Positions 1-8,338 of a DNA stretch of 64,000 bases are shown in pieces; within the stretch, counting starts at the first letter, position 1, and each line of letters opens with the position of its first letter. A program made the translations under genes and the position numbers. The DNA comes from DATFVA01 sp963747755 (GTDB taxonomy: Bacteria > Bacteroidota > Ignavibacteria > Ignavibacteriales > Ignavibacteriaceae). The notes below the pieces were generated by a model, which saw only the letters and a program-made list of their open reading frames with translations, was not told the DNA's origin and ran no database searches. The stretch lies in contig CAVVGK010000014.1 of the NCBI GenBank assembly GCA_963747755.1, positions 248,001 to 312,000 on the forward strand, in the 5' to 3' direction.

Positions 1-1144
1 CCAGGATATTCTGAAATACATATTGATATCCGGGACTGGGTTCAACGTATTCAAGATTGGTCTGGAGCGACTGCGAATTCTGGTTAATATCTACTGACTG
101 ATTATATGAATAAACAAATTTTAAAGTAGGTGAATATTTATATGACAGCTTTCCAAGCCAGAACCAGCTGTTCTCAGACTCAGGTGCAAACCTCGTTCCG
201 CCGAATGTGGATGAATAAAGCTGATCAGCAGTTGACTTATAATAGCCCTGTGTGATTCCATCACTGAATCCCGCATGAAAGCTTCCAAAAAAGGATAGTT
301 CACCGGGTATCTGGATACCAATCGCAGGAAGCAGTTTCGAAGTGAATGGTTCGGGTCCACTTAGATTGGCTTCCATAATATTAATATTAAAAACATGCGG
401 CGAGGAAATGTTTCCAAGGTTATCACGTTTATATGAAACATAGCCGCTGTATTTTTCGCCTCCTTCACGCGTTTTAACGTTTACTACTCCTGAGGTCGCC
501 TGACCATACTCCGCATTAAAACCACCGGTAATTACCTCAACCTCTTCAATAGCATTCGCGCTTAACTGCAATCCGAATCCTGTACCTGACAACGGATCCT
601 GTACATTTACACCGTCAAGCAGGAACGCATTCTCATACGACCTTCCTCCGCGTATATGGATCGTGTTATCTGTTTTAACAATACCGGCCTGCTGGGTTAC
701 AACATCGGTAATGTTCTCAACTATTGAATTCTCAATATCTTCTTTCGAAATATCTTTTTTGCTTTGGGTTTCTTCAACATCCATCAAAGGTTTCTCACCT
801 ACTACAACCACATCCTGATCAAGGGTAAGCACGGTTTCTTCAAGTTTTACATCTAGTTCTTTAGTCTTACCGGCAGCAATCTCGATTCCGGTAAACTGAA
901 CCGTTTTATAACCTATCAATGATATATCTACATTATAGTTCCCTGGTGAAATTCCGCTAATTTTGAATTTCCCATTTAAATCTGTTGCTGCTCCGTAGTA
1001 TGTACCCTTCAATATTACGTTCACTCCCGGCAGTGCTTCACCTGTTCCTGCATCGTGCACATTCCCTATGAGGGTACCCGATTGAGCGGCTGCAGCTGCT
1101 GTTAGAGCGAGACTGAATAATATAACAGCTATAAATTTGCTCAT
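1..1144 (-). CDS. TonB-dependent receptor, N-terminal part (runs off window)
   Basis: Outer-membrane receptor for energy-dependent uptake; the substrate is unknown. Reading leftwards from the ATG at 1144 there is a signal peptide (MSKFIAVIILFSLALTAAAA), then a carboxypeptidase-regulatory-like beta domain (residues about 22-105, with the typical GTLIGNVHDAGTGEALPGVN start), then a TonB plug domain with IRGGRSYENAFLLDGV and the GGFNAEYGQATSGVVNV block. The beta-barrel continues beyond base 1. Its ATG overlaps the stop of the upstream lipoprotein gene by four bases (ATGA), which implies translational coupling. The plug and regulatory domains together mark the Bacteroidetes-type receptor family. 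Only the 5' part, about 380 codons, is visible. Confidence 0.9.
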   Translation of the reverse strand, partial: MSKFIAVILFSLALTAAAAAQSGTLIGNVHDAGTGEALPGVNVILKGTYYGAATDLNGKFKISGISPGNYNVDISLIGYKTVQFTGIEIAAGKTKELDVKLEETVLTLDQDVVVVGEKPLMDVEETQSKKDISKEDIENSIVENITDVVTQQAGIVKTDNTIHIRGGRSYENAFLLDGVNVQDPLSGTGFGLQLSANAIEEVEVITGGFNAEYGQATSGVVNVKTREGGEKYSGYVSYKRDNLGNISSPHVFNINIMEANLSGPEPFTSKLLPAIGIQIPGELSFFGSFHAGFSDGITQGYYKSTADQLYSSTFGGTRFAPESENSWFWLGKLSYKYSPTLKFVYSYNQSVDINQNSQSLQTNLEYVEPSPGYQYVFQNIL

Positions 1145-2670
1145 GGTGTAACTCCGAAATCTTCAACCAAAACTTTCTGCAGCAAATCTTTCACATTCCC
1201 CGACCCGCCATTACATTTATGAAGCGGAAGACCTATGAAGAACAGGCTTTTGGGATTATTAAAAAATCCGATGTATCCAGGCAGTTCATTATTGGGAAAA
1301 TAATATAAAGGCACCGATCCGAAAGAACTTAATGAAAATGATTTAATACGGTAGAGCGGTGTAGTTGTTGTAAGACCGGGATATGCCGGGTTAGTTGAAT
1401 CCGCGGAAAGCTGAGTCCCTTCCAAAATTGAATCGTCTGTATAAAGTGTATCTGTGTTTATTGGTAAAAAACTACTGACTACAGCAAGATCGATATTCTG
1501 AAGGAACTGCATGCTGAAAGCAATCTTACCCCCTGCATCTAAAAAATTCTGTGTGGTTGCAGCCATCAGGTCGAGGGAGGGGTTATTGTTAGAATACCAG
1601 TATGCATACTTAAATAGTCTCATTGTCTGGAGGAATGTTACGTTTCTGTAAGGAAGCGGGTTTTGGATAAGATCGAGAACATCATATTTACCGCTCAAAC
1701 CAAGGCTATCCATCATCAATGCATAAAACTGCGGAGCGTTATCGGGAAGTGCATAATCATCAACAATCAGCATCTTACCCTTCGGTTTTTTAACATACCA
1801 TGTTCTGCCTGAATCAGGAAGAGCAATAAATCCCGAAGTGGCTCCCGAAATGTCTACTGCCTCAACATATATTTTATTTACATCATTAAATTTTAAGCCG
1901 AAGAGTTTTTGTGGAAAAATATTATTTTCCTGCCCTTCTATAAGAATATCCATTCCAGGATTACTAGATTGAAAATCAGTCGTTCTTAACGTAATGTTCC
2001 TGATATTACCATACAAAGAGACGGTATTGGCTGAATCAGCAGGATCATTCAACACAATATTTATTTTCTCAATCGTATTATCACCATCAAGATCTCCCGC
2101 ATTCCATCCAAAAGACATTACAGGGAAAGAGGTATCAGGAAGAGTACTGAGAGCATTCCAGCTGATTGTCGGTGAAGTATTTCTTAAGGGGAAATTCAAT
2201 TTTGCAGGCGTTGGATCTATCAGACCTACATCATAAAATTTTTCCCCGGGATCATACGCTCCGTTATTATTTGCATCTATATATGGTTCCGGGCCGTAGT
2301 CGATGCCGTTCTGTTTAATATCGTTATCGTAGGTTCCGTTTCCGCCGTTATCGACAGCCGACACCTGGAAAAGATAAGTTGTATCCGCAGCCCCTATCTG
2401 AAGAGCAAACACACTATCATTTGAGGCCGTGAATGACCAGCTGGTTTCATCCCAGCTGAAATAGAAGCCGACAATATTGCCATCGGAATCATCACCCCAC
2501 CATGAAACTTTCAGCTTTGTGGGCTGTGGAGTTATTGTTGAGTCCGGAATTAATGATAACCCTGTTTCAGGCGGTTTATTAGCGACCGGATTATTTGTGG
2601 GATTATCGTAACAGGAAATCAGACCTGAAATAGTAAATAAGACCAGTATAAATACAGTAAGTTTTTTCAT
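1141..2670 (-). CDS. Secreted lipoprotein with fibronectin-like region, function unknown
   Basis: Predicted lipoprotein of about 509 residues. The N-terminus MKKLTVFILVLFTISGLISC is a type II signal peptide with lipobox LISC. I start it at the ATG at 2670; an upstream TTG at 2685 would add only five residues before the signal. The first 100 residues after the signal resemble a fibronectin-III-like fold (SWWGDDSDGNIVGFYFSWD). The second half has LIVDDYALPDNAPQFYALM, reminiscent of DUF4350/GATase-like secreted proteins, but I cannot name the family. It lies between a T9SS cargo gene and a TonB receptor and overlaps the latter by ATGA, so it probably works on the cell surface with that receptor. 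No function is assigned. Confidence 0.8.
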   Translation of the reverse strand: MKKLTVFILVLFTISGLISCYDNPTNNPVANKPPETGLSLIPDSTITPQPTKLKVSWWGDDSDGNIVGFYFSWDETSWSFTASNDSVFALQIGAADTTYLFQVSAVDNGGNGTYDNDIKQNGIDYGPEPYIDANNNGAYDPGEKFYDVGLIDPTPAKLNFPLRNTSPTISWNALSTLPDTSFPVMSFGWNAGDLDGDNTIEKINIVLNDPADSANTVSLYGNIRNITLRTTDFQSSNPGMDILIEGQENNIFPQKLFGLKFNDVNKIYVEAVDISGATSGFIALPDSGRTWYVKKPKGKMLIVDDYALPDNAPQFYALMMDSLGLSGKYDVLDLIQNPLPYRNVTFLQTMRLFKYAYWYSNNNPSLDLMAATTQNFLDAGGKIAFSMQFLQNIDLAVVSSFLPINTDTLYTDDSILEGTQLSADSTNPAYPGLTTTTPLYRIKSFSLSSFGSVPLYYFPNNELPGYIGFFNNPKSLFFIGLPLHKCNGGSGNVKDLLQKVLVEDFGVTP

Positions 2671-2710
2671 TAACGTCAGTAACAAATATTAAAATCAGTT
2701 CCTTTATAAT

Positions 2711-2743
2711 TAAAAGACTGATTCACTTTGATGTGAATCAGTC
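2711..2743 (-). terminator. Rho-independent terminator
   Basis: A perfect 11-bp inverted repeat (GACTGATTCAC and its complement, arms 2716-2726 and 2733-2743, 6-base loop) is followed on the minus strand by a T-rich stretch (TTTTAATT). It sits just after the stop of the 699-residue secreted protein gene and before the lipoprotein gene, so it would separate the two cargo genes from the lipoprotein-receptor pair or act as an attenuator. Confidence 0.75.
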
Positions 2744-2756
2744 CCGGAAATTTTCT

Positions 2757-4856
2757 TTACTTCAAAAGAATCATTTTTTTAACCTGAGTATAATCACCAG
2801 CCTCAATGCTGTAGAAATATATACCTGAAGGTAAAGAAGAGGCATTGAATGTTAAAGTATATGTACCCTGACTCTGGGTTTGATTCACCAGCGTCTTAAC
2901 CTGCTGTCCAAGCACATTAAATACCTTTAATGTAACATTGCTTGCGCGCGGTATCGAATAAACAATTTTAGTTGAAGGATTGAACGGATTAGGATAATTC
3001 TGTTCAAGACTGAATGTTTTCGGTGATGCATTCTCCTCTTTTACAGCAGTTAAATAGCCAACGAAGTCATCATCTTTTCTTGGAACAAGTTTGTAATTAC
3101 TGTAGGAATAATACATTATTCCTTTAAGCTTCTGGAAATAGGCCCCCTGTTCAATTTCAATAGTGCCAGGTTCACCGGAGCCATTATGATAGGAATTACT
3201 TCCGTCTTCCAGTTCCACACGGGTATCACCGGTTGCGTCGTTCACAAGTATTTCACCGAAGTTACTTCCGCCATCGGCATTTGTGCTTGTAATATTAACA
3301 TCGTCATATTCAACAAGTACACTTTCCCATTTTTCTTTTTCAACTTCTCCATCACCGAGAAGTCCCATTTCCCCGGTTGTAATAACCTGGGGCTCAGGTA
3401 GTGAATTCCCAGATGTTACTACATCATAGGCTGTAATATTATTTATTACAGTTACTCCGTATGATTCCTGAATAGTTCCTGTAAGTGAAACCAGATCTCC
3501 GCGTTTCAGGTTAAGAAGTTCTGTTCCCAGCGATCCGCCGAAGCTGAATTCAATCCCGCTCCAGGGTCCCGATCCATCCTGGATATAGCTTCTTAAAAAT
3601 GACGTAGTTCCATATCCTTTAATATCAGATGTATCTGAAGTAACGACTCCCTGAAGGGTTACATCATAATTTGTGTAGCCGCTGTAACCACCGCCGAAAG
3701 GACTGTATTGCACATCTCTTATACCTACCGGTCGGTTCAGAACGAGGTAAAAGTAATCGTCATGCGTAGTATCAACAGGATTTATACTTACCAGACCGTC
3801 ATTATCCTGTGACCATAGAAAGAAATCAACAACCGAAGAATCACTGTTAACACCGGGAATTGTTGCTTTATAAGTCGTGTCTGATGAATTGAAGGACATC
3901 GGCAGCATCATGCGCTGGCCGCCGTCAATACGGTAATACAGCCTGCTTTCCTGGACAGTACCATCCAGATCCTTAATCTTTGCTGAAATTTCTACATCCT
4001 GGTTAGTAGCGATTTCATCTAAGTTTCTGCGGATTGTAGTAATTGATGGAGGCGACTGCTGAACAGGGCCTATATCTCCAGGATAGACAGGAACTAAATA
4101 ATAACCATCCACCCTTGTGGTAATAATGCCCCTTATATAACTCAATATCGACCCATCTTGTGGAGGTTGATAATCAGTCAGACCAGTTAGCCTATGAGCT
4201 CTCAGGGTAAAATAACCAGACTGATCATACATGTGCATAGTATTCCCGTCAGCATCACGGAAGTTAAAAACTCCTGAAGAGGCATTTCTATCACTTGTAA
4301 TGACATTATGTATAATAACATACATACCTTCATATTTTTCTGAGCCAAAATTATACGTTCCGCCATTATCAAAATCTGAAACCTGAAGTTCAATAGGATC
4401 CGGTCTCTTCGCCATCGTACTATCGATACTGATGGGAGTTGTGGGAGTTACAAGCTGAAACATTTCTGTGGTTGTGTTATATTCGTCGACAACACCTGTG
4501 AAGGTGACAACCTGGGCAGTATCGATAATATCGAAAAATGTCTGCTGACCAGTTTCACTTGTATCCTGCTGAAGTAAATTAAGACCGCCCCATACATTAC
4601 CGTTTTTATCTTCAATATATGTTACCCAACGTGCACCAGCTGCGATAATAGGGCGTCTGTCTGTACTGGGATCAACCAACGGCGAAACCATTACGGTTCC
4701 CTGAACTCTTACTGTATCACCAAAAAGCGGTGAAGGAGGATCAGTGGTTGTATCTGCTACGAACTGAATATCCTGGATCGTTACCAGGGGATACTGCTGC
4801 GCGAAGATCAGACCGCTGCAGAGTAAAAACAATGCTAACAGTAAACTTTTTGTCAT
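2757..4856 (-). CDS. T9SS-exported protein with OB-fold-like domains and type A sorting domain
   Basis: Secreted 699-residue protein. It has a signal peptide (MTKSLLLALFLLCSGLIFAQ), two OB-fold-like segments of the kind found in YhcR-type extracellular proteins (residues about 22-150 and 380-500, VRVQGTVMVSP and VTLQGVVTSDTSD), a fibronectin/Ig-like middle, and a C-terminal T9SS type A sorting domain of about 80 residues that starts at LEQNYPNPFNPSTKIVYSIP and ends in KMILLK. The sorting domain sends the protein through the type IX machinery. The start at 4856 has a strong AAGGAGAG ribosome site eight bases upstream. It lies 21 bases after the 704-residue gene and is probably co-transcribed with it. 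Enzymatic activity is not evident. Confidence 0.85.
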   Translation of the reverse strand: MTKSLLLALFLLCSGLIFAQQYPLVTIQDIQFVADTTTDPPSPLFGDTVRVQGTVMVSPLVDPSTDRRPIIAAGARWVTYIEDKNGNVWGGLNLLQQDTSETGQQTFFDIIDTAQVVTFTGVVDEYNTTTEMFQLVTPTTPISIDSTMAKRPDPIELQVSDFDNGGTYNFGSEKYEGMYVIIHNVITSDRNASSGVFNFRDADGNTMHMYDQSGYFTLRAHRLTGLTDYQPPQDGSILSYIRGIITTRVDGYYLVPVYPGDIGPVQQSPPSITTIRRNLDEIATNQDVEISAKIKDLDGTVQESRLYYRIDGGQRMMLPMSFNSSDTTYKATIPGVNSDSSVVDFFLWSQDNDGLVSINPVDTTHDDYFYLVLNRPVGIRDVQYSPFGGGYSGYTNYDVTLQGVVTSDTSDIKGYGTTSFLRSYIQDGSGPWSGIEFSFGGSLGTELLNLKRGDLVSLTGTIQESYGVTVINNITAYDVVTSGNSLPEPQVITTGEMGLLGDGEVEKEKWESVLVEYDDVNITSTNADGGSNFGEILVNDATGDTRVELEDGSNSYHNGSGEPGTIEIEQGAYFQKLKGIMYYSYSNYKLVPRKDDDFVGYLTAVKEENASPKTFSLEQNYPNPFNPSTKIVYSIPRASNVTLKVFNVLGQQVKTLVNQTQSQGTYTLTFNASSLPSGIYFYSIEAGDYTQVKKMILLK

Positions 4857-4877
4857 TATACGCTCTCCTTTGATTAA

Positions 4878-6992
4878 TTATTTTACAATTAAAAACTTGC
4901 CGGTTTTAATATCACCGTCCCGATCATTCTTTACCGTAAATAAATACATACCTGTGGCGATCGCCTGATCGTTATTCGTAATCAGATCCCAGGCATGTTC
5001 TCCTCCTGACATTTTTTGATTTCCACCGCTGGAATAATTTTCAAACCATCGTAAATCAGAACCGTTGCTCTGTTCATTATGAGTTATTCGTTTTACAACG
5101 TCACCCGACAGCGTATAGATTGTTATCTCACATTCGGCAGGAAGGTTATAAAAATATATCTTTCTGAGCCGTTCCGAACTTCCATCCCAGACAGCATTTG
5201 AATAGTATGGATTAGGATAAACACCTACTTCAACCGAGGGTTCTTCTGAAGGCGGGGTACCTGGTATTATCCTGTTCAATGTAGAAAGCGAACTTGATTC
5301 CAGGCTTTCTAGATTGTTTGAAGGGTCGCCTTTATCAAACGCTGTAACAGCAAATAAATACTGCCAGCCATTTAATAGGTTATCCAATTCATATTTATAA
5401 TAATACTGTGTGGGATCATTTGGAAAAGTTACCGGCTGATCCAGTTCTACTGCAGAAAAACCGGTATTATAACTGTAATCGTTTTTAGTGCTGTCAAATT
5501 CTGCAAGCAGTACAAGAGAAGAAAGGATATCCTGTTTCTGTGAAAGATCAAATCCCGATTCTGTCCTGTAAATTCGGTATCCTTCAAAATCTTTTAAGGC
5601 CGAGATCGGATCTACAGAACTTTCAGATCTTTTATCCCAATAAATTGTAGCCTTTTGATTTCCAGGAACCACTTTTACATGCGGTAAAACCGGCGGTGAG
5701 GGAAGTACATACCGGGTGATCTTTCCGTCTCCGTTCAGATCTTCGCCTGAATCCAGAACTCCGTTACGATTCCGGTCCTCACCGAAATAAGCGCGAAGCG
5801 CCCAGTCAGCGTTAGAATACAGGTTAGCTTTCTGTTCCTCTGTATCATAAGCTGCAGGATCATTACCGTACTTTTTAGCACAGACTATAGCAAAGACTAC
5901 ATTAAGAGAATCGCCGGGAGCGATAGTATGAAATGGACCTTTGGTGATTAACTCTGATCTATTGGAAGGAGTTTTCAAATCCGCAGGATTAACGCCGCTT
6001 CCATATCTGTTATTTCCGCCGAAATACCCCTGCATCTTTCTGTATCGCTGGATATCATCCGCTGGCGAGAAAAAATTCGGATCTACTGCATTCCTGAACT
6101 GCCAGCTTACAAAATTAACAGTTGACAAAGAATCGTTATTCACCAATATTTTCTGAGGAAGAGCCGGTGTTGATCCCAGCTGTTGAATCCCGACATAACT
6201 ATCGGTATAACCGATATCTCCTGTGGCATCAAATTCATATGCTATTTTGAGGGAATCATTATACCCGTCCCCGCTTTTATTAAAGAATGCTCCATCAAAA
6301 TGGCGGCCGGTGATTTTTGTGTTCCTTACAACTGCATCGGTCCATAGCCCTACGTATACACTATCGATATACTTGTTACTGACATTCTTAACAGTAAAAT
6401 TCAGGATTACAAAAAAATTGGCAAATGGAAAATTCCAGGCATATGTTTCTTCATGGATACTTAGTCCCATCGGATCATGGTTTTCTATAGGCTCACCATT
6501 AGAATAAACCACATTCGTATCTACATAGTCCATTACGAAATCCTGATGTGAAACAGCATTGGGTGAGTAAAAACGGGATTCAATTAATGAGGATCTTTCA
6601 ACAACCTGGCTTCCCGGAGAGTTAGTATATTCAAATCCGCCACCTTTGGCAGAGACAGAAGCTGCATCAACTGCCCCGGTAGTTACATAAGGTCCTGTCC
6701 TTCCGTTTCCCAGAGAATCATTGGCAATAAAACCACCGACCCAGAGGCCTCCGTCAAATATATGTTCTATACCGCTGCCGAGCGGATATTCGCACGATGG
6801 CTGATCCGGCCAGTATATGAAACCATTTCCATACGTTCCATAGTTTGTAACGGTCAACCCGATATTCCCTACATTTGTGTAGTGCGTGTCGTCGTCGTTT
6901 AGAGTTTTTTTAACCTTCTTATCGTCTCCCCCATTGTTTGAGAAGGCACAGAAAAGCAGGATTGCGGAAACAAGCAGTAATTTATATTTCAT
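4878..6992 (-). CDS. Large secreted protein with C-terminal FlgD-like/T9SS-type domain
   Basis: Predicted 704-residue exported protein. The N-terminus MKYKLLLVSAILLFCAFSNN is a signal peptide. The body has a long beta-rich region (residues 40-420) that includes an EF-hand-like calcium loop (DRNRNGVLDSGEDLNGDGK, about residues 405-425), a fibronectin-III-like domain (about 440-580), and a C-terminal FlgD-Ig/sorting-like domain with VGVYPNPYYSNAVW and TGKFLIVK at the end. This architecture is common in Ignavibacteria and Caldithrix secreted proteins whose role is unknown. It is the first gene of the leftward cluster and has a TAATTTTG box at 7049-7056 upstream. Confidence 0.8.
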   Translation of the reverse strand: MKYKLLLVSAILLFCAFSNNGGDDKKVKKTLNDDDTHYTNVGNIGLTVTNYGTYGNGFIYWPDQPSCEYPLGSGIEHIFDGGLWVGGFIANDSLGNGRTGPYVTTGAVDAASVSAKGGGFEYTNSPGSQVVERSSLIESRFYSPNAVSHQDFVMDYVDTNVVYSNGEPIENHDPMGLSIHEETYAWNFPFANFFVILNFTVKNVSNKYIDSVYVGLWTDAVVRNTKITGRHFDGAFFNKSGDGYNDSLKIAYEFDATGDIGYTDSYVGIQQLGSTPALPQKILVNNDSLSTVNFVSWQFRNAVDPNFFSPADDIQRYRKMQGYFGGNNRYGSGVNPADLKTPSNRSELITKGPFHTIAPGDSLNVVFAIVCAKKYGNDPAAYDTEEQKANLYSNADWALRAYFGEDRNRNGVLDSGEDLNGDGKITRYVLPSPPVLPHVKVVPGNQKATIYWDKRSESSVDPISALKDFEGYRIYRTESGFDLSQKQDILSSLVLLAEFDSTKNDYSYNTGFSAVELDQPVTFPNDPTQYYYKYELDNLLNGWQYLFAVTAFDKGDPSNNLESLESSSLSTLNRIIPGTPPSEEPSVEVGVYPNPYYSNAVWDGSSERLRKIYFYNLPAECEITIYTLSGDVVKRITHNEQSNGSDLRWFENYSSGGNQKMSGGEHAWDLITNNDQAIATGMYLFTVKNDRDGDIKTGKFLIVK

Positions 6993-7048
6993 CTACAAAA
7001 TTTATTTAAGGAAATAAAACAAGAAGAATCTTGCGGATCTATCTATGT

Positions 7049-7056
7049 CAAAATTA
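7049..7056 (-). promoter_or_regulatory. Candidate -7 promoter box (TAnnTTTG)
   Basis: TAATTTTG on the minus strand, 57 bases upstream of the start codon at 6992. It matches the Bacteroidetes -7 consensus TAnnTTTG. I do not see a clear TTTG at the expected -33 position, so this is a weak call. Confidence 0.3.
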
Positions 7057-7189
7057 CGTGCCAAAAATAAGCAGTTTCAGCTTAGGAACAAATACAAAAT
7101 TGGGTTCTTAGATTAATTTATTGTTAAATGGACATTACTAACGATAAGTTAAAAATAATTGACCTGTCTCTTTTTAGCATTATCCCTAA

Positions 7190-7406
7190 ATGGAGGGTCT
7201 CATAGGGTTCAACGCCTGAAACGGGGTTGGGGTAATGATTGGCGCTATTAGATTTACAGAGGTTCAATCCCTCTGGGATTATTAGTGATGAGTAAATTTA
7301 CAAGTTCTATCCCCTAGCATCGAACATCTGCATAGAGTCAAAATACCTGGTGTGACTCATATCTTCCCAGCTCAACTATTCCCGGCAGGGAATAAACGTT
7401 TGTAAC
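7190..7406. repeat. Gene-free stretch with degenerate palindromic repeat remnants
   Basis: The 419-base gap 6993-7411 holds no credible gene. It contains short CCC/GGG palindromes: AATCCC-tct-GGGATT at 7266-7280 and TATTCCC-ggca-GGGAATA at 7377-7394. The latter is followed by GGGAATAAACGTTTGTAAC (7388-7406), which matches 16 of 19 bases of 42303-42321. This looks like a decayed REP-like interspersed repeat. Confidence 0.5.
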
Positions 7407-7411
7407 GAATC

Positions 7412-8323
7412 TTAAAAAAGCGCGCGGGCGTGTTTATCGGCGTGGTATGAACTTCTTACGAGGGGAGAAGATTCTACAATCTTGAAGCCCATTTTAAGTC
7501 CCTCTTCTTTATACATCAGAAATTCTTCGGGAGTAACAAATCTGTCTACCGGTAAATGGTTTTTTGTAGGCTGCAGGTACTGTCCTATCGTGAGGATATC
7601 GCAGCCGTGTGCAACAAGGTCTTTCATAAGTTCCAGAACCTCTTCAGGCTTCTCCCCTATCCCAACCATAATTCCGCTCTTCGTTTTAAGCCCTTTTGCT
7701 TTAAACCATTTTATAAGATTAAGACTTCTTTCATATTTTGCCTGGGGTCTTACAACAGGATATAAACGTGGAACTGTTTCCAGATTATGGTTTAATATAT
7801 CCGGCGGGTTCTGCATTATAATTTCGAATGCATCAACTACTCCGCGGAAATCGGGGATAAGTATCTCAACTGTGGTGTCGTACATTTCTTCATTTATTAA
7901 TCTTACGCATTCTTTGAATATTTCGGCTCCGCCATCTTTAAGTTCATCTCTGTTAACAGAGGTAATAACAACATGCCTCAAGCCAAGCTCTTTAACTGAG
8001 TCGACGACCCTTTTAGGTTCATTCAGATCAAGTTCGTTGGGCATACCTACCTTAATATTGCAGAATCCGCAACTTCGCGTACAGGTATCCCCAAGGATCA
8101 TAAAAGTTGCACTTTTATTATTCCAGCATTCGGCCATATTGGGACAGCGTGCCTCCTCACATACTGTATGAAGGTGCTGCTTCCTCATCAGAGTTCTTAG
8201 ATTACTGTAATTTTCTCCTGTTGGCAGCTTAACCTTCAGCCACTCGGGACGCTTCCCGGGCGACTGCTTTTCCTGTTCAAGTTTTTCTTTTGCTGCTCTC
8301 TGATATGCGTTTATTGTTCTCAT
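7412..8323 (-). CDS. lipA: Lipoyl synthase
   Basis: Radical-SAM enzyme that inserts two sulfurs into octanoyl groups on carrier domains to make lipoyl cofactors. The auxiliary iron-sulfur cluster cysteines C55, C60 and C66 (CEEARCPNMAEC) and the radical SAM triad C81, C85 and C88 (CTRSCGFC) are present. So is the C-terminal RSSYHA motif whose serine ligates the auxiliary cluster. At 303 residues it has the usual family length. It starts 16 bases downstream of the E2 gene and is last in the lpdA-lipB-E1-E2-lipA operon, so lipoate formation is co-expressed with the complex that needs it. Confidence 0.97.
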   Translation of the reverse strand: MRTINAYQRAAKEKLEQEKQSPGKRPEWLKVKLPTGENYSNLRTLMRKQHLHTVCEEARCPNMAECWNNKSATFMILGDTCTRSCGFCNIKVGMPNELDLNEPKRVVDSVKELGLRHVVITSVNRDELKDGGAEIFKECVRLINEEMYDTTVEILIPDFRGVVDAFEIIMQNPPDILNHNLETVPRLYPVVRPQAKYERSLNLIKWFKAKGLKTKSGIMVGIGEKPEEVLELMKDLVAHGCDILTIGQYLQPTKNHLPVDRFVTPEEFLMYKEEGLKMGFKIVESSPLVRSSYHADKHARALF

Positions 8324-8338
8324 ATTTCTTATTTTGTT

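Noticed and set aside
2711..2743. Repeat-family palindrome
   Set aside because: The T-rich 3' side and position after a stop codon make an intrinsic terminator the better explanation.
7482..8171. 229-codon plus-strand frame
   Set aside because: Antisense shadow of lipA, which has complete family motifs.
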